From the NCBI GenBank assembly GCA_900321265.1, contig ONVJ01000082.1:1-28909 (forward strand): a stretch of DNA of 28,909 nt, read 5' to 3'. This document shows, piece after piece, positions 1 through 7,877 of the stretch. The number at the start of each line of letters is the position of its first letter. The first letter of the stretch is position 1. The notes below the pieces were generated by a model, which saw nothing but the letters and a program-made list of their open reading frames with translations, made no database searches and had not been told where the DNA came from. The DNA is from an uncultured Eubacteriales bacterium. GTDB taxonomy: Bacteria > Bacillota > Clostridia > Oscillospirales > CAG-272. A program made the translations under genes and the position numbers.

Positions 1-1144
1 CGCACGGGCGATGCTGTCGCCGGCCGGCTCGCCGCCGCTGCGTGAGCTTGCCCGCGGCAAGAGGCGGGTCACCGTCATCGCGAGCGATCACACCCGCCCG
101 GTCCCCAGCCGGATACTTATGCCGGCGATAATGAATGAGATCAGAGCGGGCAGTCCCGATGCGGATATCACCATCCTTGTCGCCACCGGCTGCCACAGGG
201 GAACGACCTTCGCCGAGCTCGAGGCGAAATTCGGCCGGGAATTCGTCGAAAGGGAGAAGATCGTTATACACGACTGCGATTCTCCCGGGATGACACACTT
301 AGGCAGGCTGCCGTCGGGAGGGGAGTGCCTCGTGAACAGCATCGCCGCGGACGCCGATCTTTTGGTGTCCGAGGGATTCATCGAGCCGCATTTCTTCGCC
401 GGATTCTCGGGAGGGAGAAAATCTGTGCTCCCCGGAGTCGCGTCGCGTAGGACGGTGCTGGCGAACCACTGCGCCGAGTTCATCGCCGATCCCCGCGCGA
501 GAGCGGGTATCACCGATGGCAATCCGGTGCATCGCGACATGCTCTGGGCGGCGAAAAAGGCAGGACTTGCGTTTATCCTCAACGTCGTCCTGAACGGGAA
601 GAAGGAGATAATCCGCGCGGTCGCCGGCGATCCCGCGGCGGCGCACGCCGCCGGATGCGCCTTTCTCGACAGCCTCTGCGGCGCCCCGCCGCTGCCGGCG
701 GACATAGTCGTCACCACCAACGGGGGCTATCCGCTCGATCAGAACATATACCAGTCGGTCAAGGGGATGACGGCTGCCGAGACCTGCGTAAACCCCGGCG
801 GAGTCATCGTCATGTTTTCGAAGAGCGAGGACGGCCACGGCGGGGATGCCTTCTGCCGCGAGCTGACGGCAGGCCCGGATCCCGCCGCCCTGGAGGCGGG
901 GATCCTCTCGCGCGGCAGGGACGCGACTCTGCCGGACCAGTGGCAGGCGCAGATCTTCCTCAGGATAAGGAATCGCGCGAGGATAGTATACGTTTCAGAC
1001 GCACCGGACCGGCTCGTCCGCTCGCTGGGGATGTATCCGGCGCACAGTCCGGAAGAGGCGCTGGCCCTTGCCGATTCGCTGACCGGAAGCCCCGGCGCGA
1101 AGCTGACGGTGATACCCGACGGAGTCGGCGTCATCGTCAGATGA
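1..1144 (+). CDS. larA: Nickel-pincer lactate racemase family protein (LarA-like), 5' truncated
   Basis: The reading frame is open back to the window edge, and the first ATG (position 11) is internal, so roughly 45 N-terminal residues of a usual ~420-residue LarA are missing. LarA interconverts D- and L-lactate in the cytoplasm using a nickel-pincer nucleotide bound to lysine. Counting from the ATG at 11, the family residues are visible. SDHTRP (25-30) holds the Asp and Arg matching D72 and R75 of Lactobacillus LarA. ATGCHR holds His62, EPH holds His127, GGRK holds Lys137 (the pincer lysine), and His153 follows 16 residues later. The spacing Arg-His 33, His-Lys 10 and Lys-His 16 agrees with the characterised enzyme. 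No cofactor-maturation genes (larB, larC, larE) are in the window. The family also contains racemases for other 2-hydroxy acids, so the exact substrate is uncertain. Confidence 0.88.
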   Translation, partial: ARAMLSPAGSPPLRELARGKRRVTVIASDHTRPVPSRILMPAIMNEIRAGSPDADITILVATGCHRGTTFAELEAKFGREFVEREKIVIHDCDSPGMTHLGRLPSGGECLVNSIAADADLLVSEGFIEPHFFAGFSGGRKSVLPGVASRRTVLANHCAEFIADPRARAGITDGNPVHRDMLWAAKKAGLAFILNVVLNGKKEIIRAVAGDPAAAHAAGCAFLDSLCGAPPLPADIVVTTNGGYPLDQNIYQSVKGMTAAETCVNPGGVIVMFSKSEDGHGGDAFCRELTAGPDPAALEAGILSRGRDATLPDQWQAQIFLRIRNRARIVYVSDAPDRLVRSLGMYPAHSPEEALALADSLTGSPGAKLTVIPDGVGVIVR

Positions 1145-1270
1145 AGGCTCGAAGGGCGCCGGACATTTGAAAAAAACACACCGAACATAAAAGCGAAGAC
1201 GCATTACGGCGGCCTGTTTTCGCAAAAGAGATGCCGCGGCCGCAGCGGCGGGAGAAAGAGAGAAAAAAAG
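1145..1270 (+). other. Intergenic gap between larA and pepF with small hairpins
   Basis: This 126-base gap has no convincing promoter. A short stem pairs GCGAA (1193-1197) with TTCGC (1219-1223). A second pairs GCCGC (1233-1237) with GCGGC (1245-1249) and abuts the GGGAG Shine-Dalgarno-like sequence at 1250-1254. Both stems are only 5 bp and could be chance in GC-rich DNA. Confidence 0.3.
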
Positions 1271-2971
1271 ATGGAAAAATTCAGAGACCTGAAGTACGAG
1301 CGTCCCGATCCCAAGAAGGTTAAGGCGCTGATCAGATCGGCGACGAAGCGGCTGCGCGCCGCGAAGAGCTTCGAAGAGGCTGAGGAGGCCTTTCTGTCCT
1401 TCAACGCCGAACAGGAAAAAGTGATGACCATGGCCAGCATCGCGCAGATCCGCAACACCATGAACATGAGCGACGAATTCTATGACGGCGAGCTGAAATA
1501 CTTCAACAAATTCATGCCTACCGTCATGCCCCTCATAAAAAAGCTCAACAAGGCGCTTATCGAAACCCCCTTCAGGGCGGAGTTCGAGAAAAAATACGGG
1601 GAGCATATGTTCAGGGATCTTGAGCAGAGCGATAAACTCATAAGCCCGAAGGTCATCCTTCCGTCGATCAGAGAAAACATGCTCAAGACCGAGTATTCTA
1701 AGACGGCGGCGGCCTGCTCGGTCGAATTCATGGGGGAAAAGTGCAATTTCTACGGCCTTCTGAAGCATATGCAGTCGACCGACAGGGAGGAGCGGAAAGC
1801 CGCCTTCGAAGCCTGGGCGGGACTTTACGAGCAGATCTCGCCGAAGCTTGACGAGATCTACGGAAAGCTTGTCAGGATACGCTGCGGGATCGCGCGGAAG
1901 CTCGGTTTTGACAGCTATATCGACTACGTCTACCTGAGCAGGGGAAGATACGACTATACACCCGCAGATATTGAGCGGTTCCGCGAGGAGGTCCGCAGAT
2001 ACGTCACGCCGGTCTGCGCCGAGATGTACGAGGAGCAGAGGCAGCGGCTGGGAGTGGACAAACTGCACTGGTACGACGAGAGCCTCATGTTCCCGGACGG
2101 CAACGCGGTCCCGATCGGCACGCCCGAAGAGCTGGTGGAAAAGGCGAAGGCGATGTACGAAAAGCTCAGCCCCGAGACCGGCGAATTCTTCGGCTTCATG
2201 GCGGAGCACGAGCTCTACGACCTCGTCACGCGGGAGAACAAACACCTCGGCGGATACTGCACCTCGCTGCCCGAATACAAGGCCCCCTTCATCTTCTCAA
2301 ACTTCAACGGGACGTCGGCCGACGTCGACGTTCTCACCCACGAGGCCGGCCACGCCTTTGAGTGCTACTATGCCTCGAGGCTGCTCCCGATCAGCTCGCT
2401 CGTCTTCTCGACCAGCGAGATAAACGAGATCCACTCGATGTCGATGGAGCACCTCACCTACCCCTGGATGGACAGCTTCTTCGGGGACAGGGCCGACGGA
2501 TACAGATACTCTCACTTCACCGAGGCACTCAAGACGGTACCCTATCTGGTATCGGTCGACGAGTTCCAGCACCGCGTCTATGAGAACCCCTCCTCCGGTC
2601 CCTCCGACTGGAGAAGATACTGGAAGGAGATCGAGGAGAAATACATGCCCTGGAGAGACTACGACGGAAACGCCTTCCTCTCGGGCGGCGGATTCTGGAT
2701 GCAGAAGCAGCACATCTTCCTCTATCCCTTCTATTACGTCGATTACGCCCTCGCCGAGATGGGCGCCTTCTCGATCTACCGCATGGCGGTTAACGGTGAG
2801 GACGCCTGGGGGACCTATCTGAGGCTCTGCTCGATGGGCGGCAAATACGGATATTTCGAGACGCTTGAGCGCGCCGGGATACCCAATCCCCTGAAGGGGG
2901 ATACCGTGAGCGAGATCGCGGACTTCGCCAAGGAACAGGCAGGGGTGCTGAAAGACAGGCTCCGCGGCTGA
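1271..2971 (+). CDS. pepF: M3 family oligoendopeptidase (PepF-like zinc metallopeptidase)
   Basis: This 566-residue protein has the length of COG1164/M3 oligoendopeptidases, cytoplasmic zinc enzymes that cut short peptides. The zinc motif HEAGH lies at 357-361: His357 and His361 are ligands and Glu358 is the catalytic base. SEINEIHSMSMEHL (382-395) supplies the third ligand, probably Glu386. The sequence just before the motif, a GTSADVDVLTHE stretch, is also typical. No signal peptide is visible, so it should be cytoplasmic. The start at 1271 follows a purine-rich tract whose best Shine-Dalgarno core, GGGAG at 1250-1254, is unusually far (16 nt) from the ATG. It is isolated from its neighbours by gaps of 126 and 73 bases. 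Its role is probably degradation of imported or recycled peptides, alongside pepT downstream. The family assignment is firm; exact specificity cannot be read from sequence. Confidence 0.93.
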   Translation: MEKFRDLKYERPDPKKVKALIRSATKRLRAAKSFEEAEEAFLSFNAEQEKVMTMASIAQIRNTMNMSDEFYDGELKYFNKFMPTVMPLIKKLNKALIETPFRAEFEKKYGEHMFRDLEQSDKLISPKVILPSIRENMLKTEYSKTAAACSVEFMGEKCNFYGLLKHMQSTDREERKAAFEAWAGLYEQISPKLDEIYGKLVRIRCGIARKLGFDSYIDYVYLSRGRYDYTPADIERFREEVRRYVTPVCAEMYEEQRQRLGVDKLHWYDESLMFPDGNAVPIGTPEELVEKAKAMYEKLSPETGEFFGFMAEHELYDLVTRENKHLGGYCTSLPEYKAPFIFSNFNGTSADVDVLTHEAGHAFECYYASRLLPISSLVFSTSEINEIHSMSMEHLTYPWMDSFFGDRADGYRYSHFTEALKTVPYLVSVDEFQHRVYENPSSGPSDWRRYWKEIEEKYMPWRDYDGNAFLSGGGFWMQKQHIFLYPFYYVDYALAEMGAFSIYRMAVNGEDAWGTYLRLCSMGGKYGYFETLERAGIPNPLKGDTVSEIADFAKEQAGVLKDRLRG

Positions 2972-2981
2972 TCCCGGACCG

Positions 2982-3037
2982 CTTTCCACCCTGCGGCGAT
3001 GCCGCAGCACGGTATCCGGACATCAGGATACGGAAAG
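2982..3037 (+). promoter_or_regulatory. Candidate three-way RNA junction masking the cls ribosome binding site
   Basis: Three helices fit this 56-nt stretch. P1 pairs CTTTCC (2982-2987) with GGAAAG (3032-3037). P2 pairs CTGCGGC (2991-2997) with GCCGCAG (3001-3007) across a GAT loop. P3 pairs GTATCC (3012-3017) with GGATAC (3026-3031). All pairs are Watson-Crick. The 3' strand of P1 is the likely Shine-Dalgarno of cls, 7 nt before the ATG at 3045, so the fold would hide it. There is no U-tract, so this is not a canonical terminator. Function is inferred; it matches no riboswitch class I recognise. Confidence 0.45.
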
Positions 3038-3044
3038 TGTGAAA

Positions 3045-4646
3045 ATGAAGAAAAAAACAACTGCAGGATCCTCCGGCGCGCCGCACCGGCGTGAGAGGGC
3101 GACCGACAGGCCGGAGAGCAGGAACGGCGTGCTGAGACTTGTATTTTTCTCTGTCGCGGTCCTGCTCGAAGCCGCGGTGACGCTGACGCTCATGCTGATC
3201 GGAATAAGCGGCGTATACGCGGAGCTCATAAACGTGGGCCTCCGGCTGCTCGCGGTCTTTCTGGTCCTGGGCATATACAGCCGCAACAAGACTTCGGCGC
3301 TCAAGACACCCTGGATAATACTGATCCTGGTGCTGCCTGTCGTCGGGATATCTCTCTATCTCTTCACCGGCCTTTCCGGGACCACGAAAAAGATCAGAAA
3401 GCGGTTCGAGGCGCTTGACGAAAAGCTCTCCGGATACCTGACCGGGGATCCGGCTGCCGCCGAAGGCCTCGCCGCGGAGCATCCCGCCTTCAGGTGTATC
3501 TCCGATTACATGGAGAGGCAGAAGGGATATCCCGTCTGCCGCGGGACGTCGGTCACCTACTACGCCGCCGCCGCCGACGGTTTCGAGGCGCAGAAAGAGG
3601 CGCTGCTCTCGGCCGAGAAATTCATCTTTCTCGAATATTTCGCGGTCGAGGACGCCTCCTCCTGGGCGGAGATCGAAGAGATACTCCTTGACAAGGTAAA
3701 GCGCGGCGTCGACGTCAGACTCTTCTACGACGACGTTGGCAGCATCGCCTTCGTAGACTCGGATTTTGCCGCCCGGCTGAATTCAAAGGGGATAAAATGC
3801 CGGGTCTTCAATCCGATCATGCCCTTTTTCAACCTCTTCCTCAACAACCGCGACCACCGCAAGATAACGGTGGTAGACGGGAGGATCGGCTTCACCGGGG
3901 GATACAATCTCGCCGACCGGTATTTCAACATCGGTTTTTCCGCCGGTCACTGGAAGGATACCGGGGTAAGGATCGAGGGAGATGCCGTGACCGCGATGAC
4001 GGCGGCCTTCCTGGAAATGTGGAACGCGGCGGAGAGCGGGGAGGGAGATCCCGATCCCGGAGTCTTTCTGAAAAACTCCCGGAGCGTCGCCGGAGCCGAA
4101 GGCTACGTCATCTTCTACACCGACGATCCCACCGACAAAAAGACGATAGGCGAGGACATTTATCTCAACATCATCTCGAAGGCGGACAGATACGTCTATT
4201 TTATGACTCCCTATCTGATCATCACCGACGAGATGAGCCGCGCGCTCGGGCTCGCGGCGATGAGGGGCGTCGATGTCAGGATCATAACGCCGGGCATACC
4301 CGACAAGAAGCTCGTCTACAACCTGACGAGGTCATATTACCACAGGCTGATCTCCGACGGCGTAAAGATCTTCGAATACACTCCCGGCTTCTGCCACGCG
4401 AAGATATGCGTCGCCGACGGCGAGATCGCCACCTGCGGGACGGTCAATCTCGACTTCCGCAGCCTCTACCACCACTTCGAGGACGGCTGCGTCATGATCG
4501 GCTGCCCGGCGGTTGCGGATGTTGAAAAAGACTTTCTGGAAACGCAGGAAAAATGCCGGGACGTGACCGAAAAATTCATGAGCGGCCGTTCGCTGCCGCT
4601 GAGGTTCGGGCAGCTCTTTCTCCGCCTCTTCGCGCCGCTGCTGTGA
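3045..4646 (+). CDS. cls: Cardiolipin synthase (phospholipase D superfamily)
   Basis: The protein joins two phosphatidylglycerol molecules into cardiolipin and glycerol at the cytoplasmic membrane. Two hydrophobic segments near the N-terminus (about residues 31-55 and 64-80, with a third at 91-110) anchor it. Two HKD motifs follow, characteristic of bacterial Cls: HRKITVVD with His, Lys and Asp near 271-278, and HAKICVAD near 451-458, each followed by a glycine- or asparagine-rich signature (GFTGGYN and CGTVNLD). Length (~533 residues) is slightly above the usual 480-510 because of a basic, Ser/Thr-rich N-terminal tail. I chose the ATG at 3045, served by GGAAAG at 3032-3037; a GTG at 3039 would add two residues. 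It stands alone between two gaps, behind the candidate three-way junction at 2982-3037. Confidence 0.92.
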   Translation: MKKKTTAGSSGAPHRRERATDRPESRNGVLRLVFFSVAVLLEAAVTLTLMLIGISGVYAELINVGLRLLAVFLVLGIYSRNKTSALKTPWIILILVLPVVGISLYLFTGLSGTTKKIRKRFEALDEKLSGYLTGDPAAAEGLAAEHPAFRCISDYMERQKGYPVCRGTSVTYYAAAADGFEAQKEALLSAEKFIFLEYFAVEDASSWAEIEEILLDKVKRGVDVRLFYDDVGSIAFVDSDFAARLNSKGIKCRVFNPIMPFFNLFLNNRDHRKITVVDGRIGFTGGYNLADRYFNIGFSAGHWKDTGVRIEGDAVTAMTAAFLEMWNAAESGEGDPDPGVFLKNSRSVAGAEGYVIFYTDDPTDKKTIGEDIYLNIISKADRYVYFMTPYLIITDEMSRALGLAAMRGVDVRIITPGIPDKKLVYNLTRSYYHRLISDGVKIFEYTPGFCHAKICVADGEIATCGTVNLDFRSLYHHFEDGCVMIGCPAVADVEKDFLETQEKCRDVTEKFMSGRSLPLRFGQLFLRLFAPLL

Positions 4647-4695
4647 GAGAAAGACCTCAGGAGAGCTGAACCGGACGCGGGACGGGATCGTCAAA

Positions 4696-4743
4696 GAAGC
4701 TGCGGCGAGGATTATTAACAGCTTCACTTCTCAGTATTTTTTT
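4696..4743 (+). terminator. Possible weak terminator after cls
   Basis: GAAGCTG (4696-4702) can pair with CAGCTTC (4719-4725) around a 16-nt loop. A run of seven T (4737-4743) follows, but 11 nt after the stem rather than directly. The long loop and displaced T-run make this a poor intrinsic terminator, though it is the best candidate between cls and pepT. Confidence 0.3.
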
Positions 4744-4766
4744 AGAAAACTTCATGAAAAACACGC

Positions 4767-4796
4767 GGGGACTGCCGGTGCGCCGGATATGTCCCC
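4767..4796 (+). repeat. Two-stage hairpin just before the pepT ribosome binding site
   Basis: GGGGAC (4767-4772) pairs with GTCCCC (4791-4796), and inside it CCGG (4775-4778) pairs with CCGG (4783-4786) around a TGCG loop. The structure ends 6 nt before the pepT Shine-Dalgarno region (4803-4810). There is no T-tract. A role in pepT translation or mRNA stability is speculation. Confidence 0.4.
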
Positions 4797-4817
4797 CGGG
4801 AAAAGGCGGATCAGGAT

Positions 4818-6026
4818 ATGAAAGACGTCACTGAAAGATTTTTGAGATACGTGTCGGTCGGGACGAACTCCGACCCCGACGCCGAAGGCTGCCCTTCGAC
4901 TCCGAGGCAGCTCGAGCTAGGTCGGATGATCGCCGGCGAGCTTGAAAGGATCGGACTTGCCGATGTCAGGCAGGACGAGCACGGATACGTCTACGGATAC
5001 CTTCCCGGAGAGGGAGAGGGGGCAAGGCTGCCCGCTATAGGTCTTATCGCGCATATGGACACCTCCTCCAGCGTTCCCGGCGACGGCATCAGGGCGTCGG
5101 TGGTGGAATACCGCGGCGGAGAGATACTTCTCGCCGACGGAAGAACCCGGATAACTCCCGCCATGTTCCCCGATCTTGAAAAGCTGAAGGGAGAGGAACT
5201 GATCGTCACCGACGGCAGGACGCTGCTGGGGGCCGACGACAAGGCGGGCGTCGCAGAGATCGTCACCGCCTGCGAGAGGCTGGTCTCGGGGGATGCCTCC
5301 CACAGACCGGTCGCCGTCGCCTTCACGCCCGACGAGGAGATCGGACGGGGCGCCGACCTCTTCGACGTCGCAGGCTTCCCTGCGAAGGAGGCATATACCG
5401 TCGACGGCGGGCCGGTAGGCGAGATCGAGTTTGAAAACTTCAACGCCGCCTCCTTCGATCTGGCGGTCCACGGCGTGAACATGCACCCGGGAGCCTCGAA
5501 GAACCTGATGAAGAACGCGATCCTGATGGCGAACGAGTTCATATCGATGCTCCCGCCGGCAGAGGCTCCGGCCCACACCGAGGGTTACGAGGGCTTCTAC
5601 CACGTGATGTCGGTTTCGGGCGACGAGACGCTCTGCAGAGTCGAGGGCCTGATCCGCGACCACGACCGCGATTCCTTCGAGTCGAGGAAGGCCTTCCTCT
5701 CCCGTCTTGCGGAATACCTCGACGGAAAATGGGGCAAGGGCCGCTTCGAGCTTGTGATGAAGGACAGCTATTACAATATGAAGGAGAAGATCCTTCCGCA
5801 CTTCGGGCTGATAACCGGCGCCGAGGAGGCCTTCCGCAAAGAGGGCGTCGAGCCGGTCAGGGTCCCGATCAGGGGAGGCACCGACGGCGCCAGGCTCTCC
5901 TACGAGGGCCTGCCCTGCCCGAACCTCTCGACAGGCGGGTACGGATTCCATTCCTGCGTCGAGTTCATCCCGGTCTCGTCGCTTGAGAAGATGACGAAGG
6001 TCCTCATGCATATCGCCGGGGCATGA
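4818..6026 (+). CDS. pepT: Tripeptidase PepT (peptidase T, M20B family)
   Basis: PepT is a cytoplasmic di-zinc aminopeptidase that removes the N-terminal residue of tripeptides. The 402-residue length fits the family. Metal and catalytic residues are visible: His79 and Asp81 in IAHMDTSSSVPG, Asp140 in LGADDKAG, Glu173 and Glu174 in FTPDEEIGRGAD, Asp196 in TVDGGPVGEIEFE, and His378 in GYGFHSCVEF. The IRGGTDGARLSYEG segment (351-364) is also typical. The ATG at 4818 has a good Shine-Dalgarno (AGGCGGA, 4804-4810) 7 nt upstream. Its stop lies 11 bases before the chosen start of cdd, so the two are probably one transcript. With pepF it suggests peptide scavenging. Confidence 0.94.
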   Translation: MKDVTERFLRYVSVGTNSDPDAEGCPSTPRQLELGRMIAGELERIGLADVRQDEHGYVYGYLPGEGEGARLPAIGLIAHMDTSSSVPGDGIRASVVEYRGGEILLADGRTRITPAMFPDLEKLKGEELIVTDGRTLLGADDKAGVAEIVTACERLVSGDASHRPVAVAFTPDEEIGRGADLFDVAGFPAKEAYTVDGGPVGEIEFENFNAASFDLAVHGVNMHPGASKNLMKNAILMANEFISMLPPAEAPAHTEGYEGFYHVMSVSGDETLCRVEGLIRDHDRDSFESRKAFLSRLAEYLDGKWGKGRFELVMKDSYYNMKEKILPHFGLITGAEEAFRKEGVEPVRVPIRGGTDGARLSYEGLPCPNLSTGGYGFHSCVEFIPVSSLEKMTKVLMHIAGA

Positions 6027-6037
6027 GAGGGGAGACC

Positions 6038-6484
6038 ATGGAACTCGACAGAAAAACGATACGCAGACTGGCAGGCAGAGCCGAAGAGGCGTCGCGCCGC
6101 TGTTACGCCCCCTATTCCCGCTTTGCCGTCGGCGCGGCGGTCCTCGCCTCGTCCGGCAGGATCTACACCGGCGCGAATATCGAAAACGCCTCATATCCCG
6201 CCGGCATCTGCGCCGAAAGATCGGCGGTCTCCCGTGCCGTCTCGTGCGGTGAGCGGAAGATCCTCGCGGTGGCGATATCCGGCGGTCCCGCCGAAGGAGG
6301 AAGAGACTTCTGCCCTCCCTGCGGCATCTGCAGACAGGTGATCCGGGAATTCTGCGATCCCTCGTCTGCAAAGATAATCCTCACCCGCCGTGTCCCGGGA
6401 AAGGGAAGGGCGGAGCTCGCGGTATACACCCTGGAGGAGCTGCTTCCGCAGAGCTTCGGGCCGGACAGTCTTGTTGGGATCTGA
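6038..6484 (+). CDS. cdd: Cytidine deaminase
   Basis: The enzyme hydrolyses cytidine and deoxycytidine to uridine and deoxyuridine in pyrimidine salvage. From the ATG at 6038 the protein has 148 residues, the size of homotetrameric cytidine deaminases. Family motifs are YAPYSRFAVGAA (23-34), the substrate loop NIENASYPAG (48-57), the zinc ligand and proton shuttle CAE (Cys58, Glu60), and PPCGIC with ligands Cys95 and Cys98. The three-cysteine zinc site is that of the tetrameric class. The C-terminal LLPQSFGPDSL also matches. AGGGGAG (6028-6034) precedes the ATG at 6038; an earlier ATG at 6023 overlaps the pepT stop but lacks a ribosome binding site. It sits between pepT and the M20 amidohydrolase in a tight run. 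Confidence 0.93.
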   Translation: MELDRKTIRRLAGRAEEASRRCYAPYSRFAVGAAVLASSGRIYTGANIENASYPAGICAERSAVSRAVSCGERKILAVAISGGPAEGGRDFCPPCGICRQVIREFCDPSSAKIILTRRVPGKGRAELAVYTLEELLPQSFGPDSLVGI

Positions 6485-6501
6485 AAAAGGAGAAAAGCGC
6501 G

Positions 6502-7863
6502 ATGAAACTCACCGATGAAGAAAGAAATACCCTTTATTCGGCCGTCGACGCCCGCAGAGAGCTGATCCTCGAGGCCGAAAGACATATCTGGAAGAACCCC
6601 GAGACGGGATACCGCGAGTGGAAGACGCATGAGTATCTCAGGGGGAAGTATCTTGAGCTGGGCTACACTCTTTGCGAGGCCGGAAACATCCCCGGCTTCT
6701 ACTGTGACGTCGATACCGGCATCCCCGGACCGACGGTCGGCGTTTTCGGAGAGATGGACGCACTTATCGTGCCCGGACACCCCGAATGCGACAGGGAGAC
6801 CGGCGCCGTCCACGCCTGCGGACACAACGCACAGTCGGCGGCGCTGCTCGGTATCGCCGCGGCGCTGACCGATAAAAAGGTGACTGAGGGGCTCTGTGGA
6901 AAGATCCGCCTCTTCGCCGTCCCCGCCGAGGAGATGATCGAGCTCGAATACCGCTCGAAGCTCATCGAAGACGGAGTCATAAGCTACTACGGAGGCAAGC
7001 AGGAGTTCATGAAGCGGGGATACCTCGACGGTGTCGACCTCGCCTTCATGGTCCATCAGGGAGGCGGCAGAGGCTTTTCGGCCAATGCCTCCTCGAACGG
7101 CTGCATGGTCAAGATCTGGGAATTCCTCGGAAGATCCTCACACGCGAGCGATCCGAGAGGGGCGAACAACGCCCTTTACGCCGCGAATCTGGCCTTGAAC
7201 GCCGTCAACGCCCTGCGCGAGACCTTTGACGACAGCCGGAACATAAGATTCCATCCGATCATCACCGCGGGCGGCGAGTCGGTCAACGCGATTCCCGACA
7301 GGGTTAAAGTCGAGACCTACATCCGCGGATCGACGATGAAGAGCATGGCGGAGGTCAATCCGCGCATCAACAGGGCCGCGGCCGCCGCCGCTGCATCGAT
7401 GGGCTGCAGGCTTGTCATCCGCGACGCTCCCGGATACGCTCCGAGATGCAACGACCGGGGACTGAACGACATCCTCCTCGGCGCGGCGAGAGAACTGCTC
7501 GGCGATGAGGCTGTCAGGTATTCTCCCGGGAACTCCTTCGGGTGCTCGGATATGGGCGACGTCTCTCAGGTCATCCCTGCCGTTCACCCTGCGATCGGAG
7601 GCGCGACCGGAGGCGCTCATACCGATTCCTTCAGGATCGCCGACCCCGAACTCGCCTGCGTGACAGGCGCGAAGATCCAGCTCGCGGCGCTCAGAGAGCT
7701 GCTGTCCGGCGGCGGAGAAGCCGCTTACAGGGTGATCGAGGGCTCCCACTGCCCCTTCGGCAGCATGAAGGAGTATTTTGAATTTATCGAAGGGTTCAAT
7801 TTCTGCGGACATACCGTATTTTACCGAGAAGACGGAAGCGTCACGCTGAGATACAAAAAATGA
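6502..7863 (+). CDS. M20D amidohydrolase, AbgB-like (aminobenzoyl-glutamate utilisation protein B family)
   Basis: This 453-residue protein is a metal-dependent amidohydrolase of the M20D group. Visible residues are HACGHNAQSAALLG (104-117) with ligand candidates Cys106 and His108, AVPAEE (139-144) with Glu143 and Glu144, His185, the dimerisation-domain stretch SSHASDPRGANNA (212-224), and GGAHTDSF with His373. The SDMGDVSQVIPA segment (349-360) resembles AbgB, which with AbgA cleaves p-aminobenzoyl-glutamate, a folate breakdown product. No abgA or abgT partner is seen, so the substrate could be another N-acyl or aryl-amino acid. The start has a good GGAG about 10 nt upstream. The next gene follows by overlap or close coupling. 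Family call is firm; substrate is not. Confidence 0.85.
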   Translation: MKLTDEERNTLYSAVDARRELILEAERHIWKNPETGYREWKTHEYLRGKYLELGYTLCEAGNIPGFYCDVDTGIPGPTVGVFGEMDALIVPGHPECDRETGAVHACGHNAQSAALLGIAAALTDKKVTEGLCGKIRLFAVPAEEMIELEYRSKLIEDGVISYYGGKQEFMKRGYLDGVDLAFMVHQGGGRGFSANASSNGCMVKIWEFLGRSSHASDPRGANNALYAANLALNAVNALRETFDDSRNIRFHPIITAGGESVNAIPDRVKVETYIRGSTMKSMAEVNPRINRAAAAAAASMGCRLVIRDAPGYAPRCNDRGLNDILLGAARELLGDEAVRYSPGNSFGCSDMGDVSQVIPAVHPAIGGATGGAHTDSFRIADPELACVTGAKIQLAALRELLSGGGEAAYRVIEGSHCPFGSMKEYFEFIEGFNFCGHTVFYREDGSVTLRYKK

Positions 7864-7877
7864 CCTCGGCAGGAATA

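Noticed and set aside
4917..6371. A 484-codon open frame on the minus strand opposite pepT and cdd
   Set aside because: It is Arg-rich, has no domain or ribosome binding site, and mirrors the codon bias of two well-identified genes on the plus strand.
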